Assembly: GCA_030068145.1 (NCBI GenBank)
Contig: JAPJBO010000114.1
Coordinates: 308,165-372,164 of the forward strand
DNA length: 64,000 nucleotides
DNA from: Diplonema papillatum
Lineage: Eukaryota; Euglenozoa; Diplonemea; Diplonemida; Diplonemidae
Reading direction: 5' to 3'
The notes under the pieces are model-generated. The model was not told the DNA's origin, did not search any database, and saw only the letters and a program-made list of their open reading frames with translations. The translations under genes and the position numbers were made by a program. Positions 46,830 through 55,847 of the stretch are shown piece after piece (position 1 is the stretch's first letter; every line of letters begins with the position of its first letter).

Positions 46830-49800
46830 CTAATTTCGGTCTGGGCTTGGACTTTGCAGTCCTCCCATATTCCTTTCGCAAGTCCTTTCGTGTACACCCA
46901 CTCCAAACACGTTTGCGAACGGGTTGCCGGACCTTGTTGTTGTAACACCACAGTGGCGGCATTTAAGTAGTACGTTCTGCTCTTGTGTTTGTGGGATGTT
47001 CGCGGGTGGACTGGCCTGCGAGTCTTGTGTTTGTGTTGGCGTCGACGGTCCTAGCGGGAGATCCGGTGTCGGCGTTCGCAGTTGCGCATTTGGCTGTTCC
47101 GGTGTTGCTGGACTAGCGGTTGGCTGTTCCGGTGATTCCGGTTGAGCGGGTGGCTGTGCTGCTGATTCCGGTTGTGCTTGCGGCTGCTGTTCTCGCGGGC
47201 GGACGGATTCCTCTGGGAGTGTCGAAGAGGCGGAAGAACTTTCCGGAGATTCTGCTCGAGGGTCGAGGAACCTTTTTACCTGCATATTGGTGATCGTGCC
47301 TAACACTGGGATGTAGTGTACTTGGGCAATATAGCCGAGCAATATGAGAGGGCCTGTTTCGCCTACCGTTTGGGTGTGGAACTTATTCCTCTCATCGATT
47401 GTAAAAAGGCGGATTTGCACTTTTTTGAGTTGTGTGAAAGCTACGAGGGACAGGTAGTCACCCCAGCTGTAGTTCTCACGCAGCTTTTCGATGTATTGGG
47501 AAGTATCCAAATCAGGCAGGAAGGCTCGTAGGTCGTCTCTGTGTGCATCCCAGTAGTCTGCCAGTTCGTTGCGGAGGACCATTTGGTCTCCTTGTTCATA
47601 AGTCAAGCTCAAAAACAGGCAGTTTCCGTTACCGGCTACAGTTCGCGGCTGCAGTCCTATCTGTCTAAGTCTAGCTGTAAGCTTCAACTCGCGTTTGAGA
47701 AGTCTATCACGTGGGCCTTCTTGCTGGATGTTTGGGGGTCTGGCGGATGGGGAAAGAATTGGAGGTCTGGCGGATGGGGAAAGATTTGGAATGCAATTAT
47801 CTCTCGAAAGCGAGGATACTACTTCACTTACTTTCTTTGTTCTTCTTCGGCCTACTCGTTTTTGTTCTTCAATCAGCGGAAACCCCGCGTAGTATGAAAC
47901 GATGCACTTTTGGAACCATTGTTTCAGAGACCGTTGCGACGCGCCGAGGTTAGGCAGACGTTCCTGCACTCCGTGGTGGAAGACTGTTTTCAGCTTCTGA
48001 ATGCGGTGACCTCTATTCAGCAGCAGGTAGAGTACTAGCTGAATTTCCCTCAGTGCGTCGTGCCAGTTGTTGCACAGGTTGAGGCAGCGAATGAGCAAGT
48101 TTTTCAGTATGGCAGACCCCTGGTGGTCAGGGATTGTCGACCATTGGTGAACGAACCTTACTGGTTTGAAGTGCCAGTTCCTTGTTTTGTCATTGACTGA
48201 AAGTCTGACAAAGCTAAGGTGGTCGCTTGTGCTTTGCTCTAGCCGTATTCGAATACCTAGGTATTCCACGTCACCTTCTGCCAGGGTTGTTTCTTTGTAT
48301 ATCATTTTGTAAAGTGCCGCTGGGGGTGGTTCGACGAACCATGTAAGGAAGTCGTCCATATACCTTTTTGAGTCCCTGTGTGCTTTTGCCTTCGCCTCGT
48401 CTTCCTTCATGAGCTCGTCCACGTATCTGGACTCAACGTCATAGCAATATAAGTTTGCTAGATCGGGTGACGCGTTGGCTCCAAGAGGAAGTCCAAATAC
48501 CTGTCGCATGCAGATACCGCCCTGCTCTACGTAGCAGTTGTCAACGCATAAAGCTATGAGAGCCTCGATATCTTGCTGGGTATAGGACTTTTCCTTTTTG
48601 GTGCCTCCAAAAAGTGTAAACTCGCTTGTCTTAGCGAACTCGAAGGCTTCTTTCACTGCATTTGCGACACCTTTTTTGAGGTCTTCTTGCGGAAGTTCGT
48701 TGAACATGGTTTTGAAGTCAAATGTTCGGGGAAGTTTTTTCCGAAGGTACCTATATCGTTGTTTGATTTCAGCAGCGACTTCATCGGCACTCTCGATAAT
48801 CCAGTACCTGGATATCCCTTTTTCCGCTTTCAGAATGTCATCTTTAGCTTTCAGGAACTGCATCGTTAGTTTTAAGAGTTGTGAGAGTAGTGTATTTGCT
48901 TCTGTTGTCGCTGCTTTTGGTTTTCCTTTCGTAGGCTTCGTTTGGGGGGGCGGGGGTGCGGGAGGGGGCTCGTCGTCAAAGTCGAGGCCACTAGGTTCTT
49001 TCACACAGACAGGGGGGCTGCGAGAGGATACTCCTGCTATCCAGCGCATCCCTTTCTTTTCCTTGTGTAGTTTTGGGAGGCCGTAGAGGTAGGGTAGCTT
49101 ACCTGTAGGGTTGAAACCCAGTGAGACGTTTATTGCTGCCAGAGTAGTGCGCAACTCGTCGGTGGCATGCACTTCTGCATAACAGTTCGAACGAAGTTGG
49201 TTTTGCAGCATGCGGTGGTAGTGTTTTTTACACACAAATCCTACATCGTGCCTGCTCTTGTCAACTTTTGTCAGGATGAAGTGTGACTTTAACACTTTAA
49301 GAGAGTCGAGAACTTTCTTTGGAATGGTGTCTGGTGTGAGGTGTGGGTGTTGGGCGAACCTTGTTTTCATTTCTGAGACAATGGCGTCCGTTAGTTTCTC
49401 TTGTACCGAGTGAGAGCTTGCTTTAAAAGTGGACGTCACATATGCTGAAATGTCTTTTTCCATGTTCTCGAACACATGGTCAATGTGGGAGGGTAGTCTG
49501 TATTTGAGGCCCATGTCGAAGAGGTGAAGCAGCTCTTCGTCCATTTTGATGTCGTGGGCCGTGCACATGACATGCCCTTCGTGAGTAACGTCGGCCGTGT
49601 TTTCTTTGAGGAATTGTGTACAAGGGCATGATTTTGTCAGGTCTTGGAAGTCTACTTGTTGTGTGTTGAGACTTTCTTCAGTCACATTTAGCAGGAAGCT
49701 AGATGTGGGGGGACCCAATTTATTGCAAATACGCGTTTTGCTAAGAAGCTCGGGCGTAGGGCAAGCTTCAACAACCTTCTGGCTGCGTAGGACTTGACCG

Positions 49801-50723
49801 AGCTGGATAGCATCTATCGTTTTATGCGAAAAGTTCAGTTTGAGCCATTTTATTGAAAAATCTTTTTTCCTTTGTAGTTTGTTTAGAGAGAAGGGCGTCA
49901 AACGTGAGATAAGTTTCCTTTCGAGTACTTCTACTTTCGATGTGAAGTACTCGCCAACCAGGAAGCGACGCATGAACGATAAGACTCGTGTAACTCGGCG
50001 CAGCTGCCAGTTATCGAGATCGTATTCTGCTAACACTGCTTCATCCAGTTGAAAAAGGGCATTGAGGTGGCGTTTTATGCCTTTCCATCTGCCTTCCTCG
50101 ATGAGGACGGGGGTAGTGCCTTGCAGTTCTCGAATCTGATCTGCGTTCTCACGGCGGTTGGCACGCTTCTGAGACGATGTGGCGGTCCTCTCTTTTTTAG
50201 GGGGGCGTTTTTTGTTTTTCCTGCTCCGTTTTCCTACAGCTGTTGAATACAGGCCTTTCTGGTTAAGAGGGGGGCTCAACTTGTTGATGTAGTGGTATTC
50301 GCGGGGGAGGGCTTGCCGGTGGAAAAGAAACTTGTTTCTTTTATTGGAGTTGGCTGACTCCGGGGTGAAAGCAACTTTTTCTAAGACAACTGCCAAGAGA
50401 GGTGATTGTCGTCGGATAAGGTGTTCTTCTATTTTGGTAGGTTGTTGTTGTCTCCGTTGTTTGCTGCGCGCGCTGGAAAAATGAGCCGATACCCTAGTGA
50501 ACGCCTTCCCACTTGTTTGACCAACGTAGAGCAGGTTACCTGCTTCGTTGGAAAGGCCATAGATGACCCCTTTCTGCTCTAGGTCACCGGTGGCATGGGG
50601 AACATCCCACTTGTATTTCTCCTTGATCAACGTAAGAGCCTTGCTGCACGCGTTCAAGAAGAAAGAAAGAAAGGGCCTCAAGACAGAAACCTGGTTTAGC
50701 TTGTGTCTCTTCCCAAGGGAAGA
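46830..50723 (-). CDS. Penelope-like retroelement protein: GIY-YIG nuclease, reverse transcriptase, OTU protease
   Basis: The frame is uninterrupted for almost 1,300 codons. Numbering from 50681: residues 38-140 form a GIY-YIG nuclease (GVIYGLSN..GNLLYVGQTS, closing with REYHYINKLSPPLN). Residues about 520-870 form a reverse transcriptase with LPYLYGLPKLHK, GLPLGANASPDLANLYCYD, RYMDDFLTW (catalytic DD) and VEYLGIRI, as in Penelope-like elements. Residues about 1010-1130 resemble an OTU cysteine protease (TVAGNGNCLFLSLTYEQGD with the Cys, WGDYLSLVAF, and AQVHYIPV with the His; the usual Asp of DGNC is replaced). A CRHCG..H..C finger closes the protein. N-terminal GIY-YIG is known in permuted Penelope-like clades; the OTU addition is unusual. 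No ATG precedes the nuclease: the frame opens after a stop at 50724-50726. Confidence 0.8.
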   Translation of the reverse strand, partial: SSLGKRHKLNQVSVLRPFLSFFLNACSKALTLIKEKYKWDVPHATGDLEQKGVIYGLSNEAGNLLYVGQTSGKAFTRVSAHFSSARSKQRRQQQPTKIEEHLIRRQSPLLAVVLEKVAFTPESANSNKRNKFLFHRQALPREYHYINKLSPPLNQKGLYSTAVGKRSRKNKKRPPKKERTATSSQKRANRRENADQIRELQGTTPVLIEEGRWKGIKRHLNALFQLDEAVLAEYDLDNWQLRRVTRVLSFMRRFLVGEYFTSKVEVLERKLISRLTPFSLNKLQRKKDFSIKWLKLNFSHKTIDAIQLGQVLRSQKVVEACPTPELLSKTRICNKLGPPTSSFLLNVTEESLNTQQVDFQDLTKSCPCTQFLKENTADVTHEGHVMCTAHDIKMDEELLHLFDMGLKYRLPSHIDHVFENMEKDISAYVTSTFKASSHSVQEKLTDAIVSEMKTRFAQHPHLTPDTIPKKVLDSLKVLKSHFILTKVDKSRHDVGFVCKKHYHRMLQNQLRSNCYAEVHATDELRTTLAAINVSLGFNPTGKLPYLYGLPKLHKEKKGMRWIAGVSSRSPPVCVKEPSGLDFDDEPPPAPPPPQTKPTKGKPKAATTEANTLLSQLLKLTMQFLKAKDDILKAEKGISRYWIIESADEVAAEIKQRYRYLRKKLPRTFDFKTMFNELPQEDLKKGVANAVKEAFEFAKTSEFTLFGGTKKEKSYTQQDIEALIALCVDNCYVEQGGICMRQVFGLPLGANASPDLANLYCYDVESRYVDELMKEDEAKAKAHRDSKRYMDDFLTWFVEPPPAALYKMIYKETTLAEGDVEYLGIRIRLEQSTSDHLSFVRLSVNDKTRNWHFKPVRFVHQWSTIPDHQGSAILKNLLIRCLNLCNNWHDALREIQLVLYLLLNRGHRIQKLKTVFHHGVQERLPNLGASQRSLKQWFQKCIVSYYAGFPLIEEQKRVGRRRTKKVSEVVSSLSRDNCIPNLSPSARPPILSPSARPPNIQQEGPRDRLLKRELKLTARLRQIGLQPRTVAGNGNCLFLSLTYEQGDQMVLRNELADYWDAHRDDLRAFLPDLDTSQYIEKLRENYSWGDYLSLVAFTQLKKVQIRLFTIDERNKFHTQTVGETGPLILLGYIAQVHYIPVLGTITNMQVKRFLDPRAESPESSSASSTLPEESVRPREQQPQAQPESAAQPPAQPESPEQPTASPATPEQPNAQLRTPTPDLPLGPSTPTQTQDSQASPPANIPQTQEQNVLLKCRHCGVTTTRSGNPFANVFGVGVHERTCERNMGGLQSPSPDRN

Positions 50724-50935
50724 TCAAGACAGAAATCCAGTTTGACCTGTGTTGGCAAGTGTGGCCTCAAGACAGAAACCTGGTTTAGCCTGTGTCTCTT
50801 CCCAAGGGAAGATCAAGACAGAAATCCAGTTTGACCTGTGTTGGCAAGTGCCTCAAGACAGAAACCTGGTTTAGCCTGTGTCTCTTTCAAAGGGAAGATC
50901 AAGACAGAAATCCAGTTTGACCTGTGTTGGCACCA
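50675..50935. repeat. Three copies of an 87-bp repeat at the 5' edge of the Penelope-like ORF
   Basis: CCTCAAGACAGAAACCTGGT, TGTGTCTCTTCCCAAGGGAA and AATCCAGTTTGACCTGTGTT recur three times in order. The first copy overlaps the start of the open frame, so the repeat may be the element's own 5' region. Confidence 0.9.
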
Positions 50936-51080
50936 CACTCAACCCACCCACACCCCACCAACCTCTCACCCACCCCACTCACACCCACACCTCACTCACC
51001 AACCCACCCCCCAACCCACCCACCCCACACCCACTCCCACATCACCCACCTCACTCACCAACCCACCACCCCACAGGCAT
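50936..51080. repeat. C-rich CACCCACC low-complexity tract
   Basis: Irregular CCCACC/CACTCAC repeats with strong strand asymmetry. Confidence 0.9.
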
Positions 51081-52930
51081 GTCTCTACTTAGCAAAATCT
51101 CTACTTTGTGACAAAGTAGAGATTGGGTTCAGAACTAAGTAGAGATTGGGTCCCAGGACAAAGTAGAGATGGGGGGTGGCTATTTTGGGTTAGTCCATCT
51201 CTACTTTGTCCTGAACCCAATCTCTACTTTGTCCAATCTCTACTTTGTCCCGAGTCAAAATCTCTACTTAGTTCTGAACCCAATCTCTCCTTTGTCACAA
51301 AGTAGAGATTGGGTTCAGAACTAAGTAGAGATTGGGTCCCAGGACAAAGTAGAGATGGGGGGTGGCTATTTTGGGTTAGTCCATCTCTACTTTGGGTTGA
51401 AAAATTGGGTGAAATTTTTTGGGTGTCAAGTTTTTTGGGTCAAAAATTTGGCATGTGCTCAGAAAGAAGACCAGCTCCATGTGTCCCACCACACCCATCC
51501 ACATCCTGATAGGCTGCCGCTTTTTTTTGCAACATGAAGACATGCCCAGTGCAAAAAACTCAGAAATTTCCGAAAAATATTTAGGAAATTTTCAACCCAA
51601 TTTTTGACCCAAAAATTTTCACCCAAATTTTCAACCCAAAATTTAACTCAAAAATTTCCAGCCAAAATTTGAACCCAAAATTTTGGACCCAAAATTTTCA
51701 ACCCAAAAAATTTCACCCAAACCCAAAATTTTTGACCCAAAATTTTCAGCTCAAAAATTTTCACCCAAATTTTGAACCCAAAATTTTTGACCCAAAATTT
51801 TGACCCAATTTTTCAACCCAAAGTAGAGATGGACTAACCCAAAATGGCCACCCCCCATCTCTACTTTGTCCTGGGACCCAATCGGCGGGTGTCAGATTTT
51901 GCAAACGCGAAATCTCAGATTTTGCAAAATCTGAGATTGGCGAACCCAGGAATTTTTTTTTGCTGGGCCAAATCTCAGATTTTGAACCTGAAAATCTCAG
52001 ATTTTGCAAACCTGAAATCTCAGATTTTGCAAATCTCAGATTTTGCAAATCTCAGATTTTGCAAAATGGGCCAATCTCAGATTTTGCGTATTTCACCAAA
52101 ATCTCAGATTTTGCAAAATCTGAGATTTTGGTGTGAGTGCAAAATCTGAGATTTTCAGAACTACAACAACAAAAATTTTGGGTCAAATTTTTTTGGGCTC
52201 AGCTTTAGGACAGTTCCAGGCAGTGTGTTCTGTCGGATTGGGGGGGTTGCGCCTTCGGCGCTTAAAATTTTTATTATAAGAGATGGCAGGAGGTTGCCAC
52301 CAGTTGATTTCAGTGTGTGGGGTCCCTATTTCAGGTGTTAAAATTTCGTTTGCAACACTCAAATTTCGTCTGCTTAGGAGCACTTGATTTCAGTGTGTGG
52401 GGTCCCAATTTCAGTTGGTGAAAATTTCGTTTGCAACACTCAAGTTTTGTCTGCACAGGAGCACTGCATTGTGTGAGGAAATCGAAAACCTCAGATTTTG
52501 CAGACCTGAAATCTCAGATTTTGCAAAATCGAAAATCTCAGATTTTGCAAATCTCAGATTTTGCAAAATGGGCCAATCTCAGATTTTGCGTATTTCGCCA
52601 AAATCTCAGATTTTGCAAATCTCAGATTTTGCAAAATCTGAGATTTTCGATTTTGCAAAATCTGAGATTTCGCATTTGCAAAATCTGACACCCGCCACCC
52701 AATCTCTACTTTGTGACAAAGTAGAGATTGGGTTCAGAACTAAGTAGAGATTTTGACTCGGGACAAAGTAGAGATTGGACAAAGTAGAGATTGGGTTCAG
52801 GACAAAGTAGAGATGGACTAACCCAAAATAGCCACCCCCCATCTCTACTTTGTCCCAAGCCAAAATCTCTACTTAGTTCTGAACCCAATCTCTACTTTGT
52901 CACAAAGTAGAGATTTTGCTAAGTAGAGAC
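51081..52930. mobile_element. Nested fold-back element of 1.85 kb
   Basis: It starts GTCTCTACTTAGCAAAATCT and ends with the reverse complement (GCTAAGTAGAGAC). Arms of about 230 bp of TCTCTACTTTGTC palindromes (51081-51400; 52700-52930) enclose second-order arms of AATCTCAGATTTTGC repeats (51890-52160; 52485-52690). The centre (52190-52480) holds one diverged unit of the satellite from the 7.3-kb element, with CGCCTTCGGCGC and TTCAGTGTGTGGGGTCCC. No ORF is credible. The right part recurs at 54576-54915 together with its satellite flank. Confidence 0.75.
51590..51830. repeat. Degenerate AAAATTTTNACCCAAAATT repeat
   Basis: Short AATTTTGACCCAAA-type units, about fifteen, inside the left arm of the 1.85-kb element. 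Confidence 0.75.
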
Positions 52931-53592
52931 CTGCCCTGCGACTCTAACCGAAGTTTTTTGTAATGGAAATGTCGTGCGACTCTAACCAAGTTTTTTGTAA
53001 TGGAAATGCTCTACGCGACTCTAACCGAAGTTTTTCTCAATGAAAATGGCTTGCGACTCTAACCAAAGTTTTTTGTAATGAAAATGGCTTGCAACTCTAA
53101 CCGAAGTTTTTTGTAACATGCAGGGTCAAACCCTTGTGTCTTTTTAAAACGCTCCCGCGGGGCCGATGGAGCCCTGAAAAATTTTTCGGGAAAAAAAAAA
53201 ATTGCTCAACTTCCTCAAAAATTACTGCAGAGTTTGTTCCAAACTTTTAAAATTCAAAAAACCCAATTTTTTTCTGGAATTTTTTTTTTTGCCGTTTTCA
53301 AAAAGACACAAGGTTTTGACCCTGCATGGTAATGGAAATGCTCTACGCGACTCTAACCGAAGTTTTTTGTAATGGAAATGCTCTACGCGGACTCTAACCG
53401 AAGTTTTTCTCAATGAAAATGGCTTGTAACTCTAACCGAAGTTTTTTGTAATGAAAATGTCTTGCGACTCTAACCGAAGTTTTTCTCAATGAAAATGGCT
53501 TGCGACTCTAACCGAAGTTTTTTGTAATGAAAATGTCTTGCGACTCTAACCGAAGTTTTTTGTAATGAAAATGGCTTGCGACTCTAACTAAT
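52931..53592. repeat. 38-bp satellite in inverted orientation, split by a MITE
   Basis: GCGACTCTAACCGAAGTTTT units run from 52935. They are interrupted by the MITE at 53117-53328 and end at the MITE at 53593. Confidence 0.92.
53117..53328. mobile_element. KTAW MITE, copy 4 (full length, inside satellite)
   Basis: CATGCAGGGTC to GACCCTGCATG, flanked by GTAA on both sides (53113-53116, 53329-53332). Removing it with one GTAA restores a TTTTTTGTAATGGAAATG satellite unit exactly. Confidence 0.93.
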
Positions 53593-53805
53593 CATGCAGG
53601 GTCAAAACCTTGTGTCTTTTTAAAACGCTCCCGCAGGGCCGATAGACCCCCAAAAAAAAAGTTGGAAAAAAAAAAATTTTGCTCAACTTCTGCAAAAATT
53701 ACTGCAGAGTTTGTTCCAAACTTTCAAAATTCAAAAAACCCAATATTTTTCCGGAATTTTTTTTTTTGCCATTTTCAAAAAGACACAAGGTTTTGACCCT
53801 GCATG
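53593..53805. mobile_element. KTAW MITE, copy 5 (full length, no matching flanks)
   Basis: Both ends are present, but the left flank is TAAT and the right GTAG. One flank is satellite and the other a different repeat, which suggests recombination between two MITE copies after insertion. Confidence 0.88.
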
Positions 53806-54135
53806 GTAGTTGGCTGCCGGACAAGGTGTAGTTGGACCAATAGCCAGGGGCCAACTACACCTTGTCCGGCAGCCCTAACTACACCTTGTCGGACAAGGTG
53901 TAGTTGGCTGCCGGACAAGGTGTAGTTGGGGCTGCCGGACAAGGTGTAGTTGGACCAATCCAAAATAGCCAGGGGCCAACTACACCTTGTCCGGGAGCCC
54001 TAACTACACCTTGTCCGGCAGCCAACTACACCTTGTCCGGCAGCCCTAACTACACCTTGTCCGGCACCCAACTACACCTTGTCCGGGAGCCCCAACTACA
54101 CCTTGTCCGACAAGGTGTAGCTCGGACAAGGTGTA
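53806..54135. repeat. Palindromic GGACAAGGTGTAGTTGG repeat
   Basis: GCCGGACAAGGTGTAGTTGG and its reverse complement CCAACTACACCTTGTCCGGC alternate about twelve times, able to form several hairpins. Confidence 0.9.
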
Positions 54136-54296
54136 GACCCGCCAGCACAGTGTCGACCACAGTGCTACCACTAAAACCAAATGCGGTGAGCGACATCTCT
54201 TTTAGTTTCAAAATCCTGTCAGCCTGTGAGCTTCAGGATAGCAAACGATCCTCCAGTGACTGATTACGTTAGTGACTGAACACAAACTCGACTTAA

Positions 54297-54465
54297 CATG
54301 CAGGGTCAAAAACTTGTGTCTGTCTTTTTGAAAATGGCAGAAAAAAAAATTCCGGAAAAAAATTGGGTTTTTTGAATTTTAAAAGTTTGGAACAAACTCT
54401 GCAGTAATTTTTGAGGAAGTTGAGCAAAAAAAAAATTCCCAAAAAAAATTGTAGGGCTCCATCGG
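54297..54465. mobile_element. KTAW MITE, copy 6 (right end missing)
   Basis: It begins CATGCAGGGTCAAAAACTTG after TTAA and stops after GGGCTCCATCGG. Confidence 0.8.
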
Positions 54466-54486
54466 GGCACCGTTCCCGATGGCGTC

Positions 54487-54562
54487 CTACTCGGACGCCA
54501 ACTCGACCTTTTTTGATTCATTCCACCTATAGGACGCCAACTCGACCTTTTTTGATTCATTC
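54487..54562. repeat. Two copies of a 43-bp repeat
   Basis: GGACGCCAACTCGACCTTTT plus TTGATTCATTC occurs twice, followed by a third GGACGCC. Confidence 0.8.
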
Positions 54563-54575
54563 ACCCCTCGGACGC

Positions 54576-54915
54576 CGGGTTCAGAACTAAGTAGAGATTG
54601 GGTCCCAGGACAAAGTAGAGATGGGGGGTGGCTATTTTGGGTTAGTCCATCTCTACTTTGTCCTGAACCCAATCTCTACTTTGTCCAATCTCTACTTTGT
54701 CCCGAGTCAAAATCTCTACTTAGTTCTGAACCCAATCTCTACTTTGTCACAAAGTAGAGATTTTGCTAAGTAGAGACCTGCCTTGCGACTCTAACCGAAG
54801 TTTTTTGTAATGGAAATGTCTTGCGACTCTAACCAAGTTTTTTGTAATGGAAATGCTCTACGCGACTCTAACCGAAGTTTTTCTCAATGAAAATGGCTTG
54901 CGACTCTAACCAAAG
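54576..54915. repeat. Copy of 52700-53060 (fold-back arm plus satellite)
   Basis: It is near-identical across the junction from TCTCTACTTTGTC palindromes through AAGTAGAGACCTGCC into the 38-bp satellite. It was duplicated as one piece after the fold-back element had inserted. Confidence 0.8.
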
Positions 54916-55474
54916 TTACAGACAACAAGGTGCGTTTTTTTTTTTTTAGGTGGAGTGTCGAGGACTTGTGGCATTGCCTGCCCCCCTAATCTCCACCCCT
55001 CCCATTACTGTTGGGGGGAGGACCCCTTTTTTCAAAGTTGGTGTTCAGCTGAACAAGTTTCAGCAACACCTCCCTTCTGGAATTCATCTCGCTGTTGTAC
55101 AGAAAACGTGAGTGGAGAACACAAGGAATAAACTGGAGCCGATGCCAGGAACACAAGAGGAAACAAAGAAATGTGGGAGCTAAACTAACGCGGTGCATGT
55201 TGTGCAGCTTCACCAGGGGAAGGGCACGCAAAAAGAAGTTGCCCAACCCTACCGCCAACACCACCCAACCTGGGCTCGTGGTGAGTTAGGGATCCGGGGG
55301 CAGAATTCCCCGCAGCAAACTTAGAGACTTCAGAATGACAGAGAAAGTAGTGAAAGGAAGTGGAAGAGAGGGAGAGAGAGAGAGATGTATACTTTGAAAC
55401 TTGGTGTTCAGCAACACCTCCCATTCTGGACTTCAGAATGACATCCAACAGAGAATGTAGTGAAAGCAAAGTGG

Positions 55475-55510
<36 letters not shown>

Positions 55511-55635
55511 GAAACTTGGTGTTCAGCAACACCTCCCATTCTGGACTTCAGAATGACACCTAACAGGGGGGAAGGAAACAATGAAAGAGGAGTTTTAGTT
55601 TCGTAGTCTGAGCCTGCGTCTTTTGGATGGTGTAT
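54916..55635. repeat. GA-rich repeats with a 110-bp tandem unit
   Basis: TTGGTGTTCAGCAACACCTC, CTGGACTTCAGAATGACA and AGAGAGAGAGA tracts recur two to three times (about 55320-55580, with a diverged copy near 55030-55090). No gene is supported. Confidence 0.75.
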
Positions 55636-55847
55636 CATGCAGGGTCAAAACCTTGTGTCTTTTTGGAAATGGCCAAAAAAAAAATTCCGGAAAAAAAATG
55701 GGTTTTTTGAATTTTAAAAGTTTGGAACAAACTCTGCAGTAATTTTTGAGGAAGTTGAGCAAATTTTTTTTTTTCCAAAAAAATTTTTAGGGCTCCATCG
55801 GCCCCGCGGGAGCGTTTTAAAAAGACACAAGGTTTTGACCCTGCATG
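55636..55847. mobile_element. KTAW MITE, copy 7 (full length)
   Basis: Ends as in other copies; GTAT flanks both sides (55632-55635 and 55848-55851). Its right end supplies the last codons and stop of the neighbouring ORF. Confidence 0.92.
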
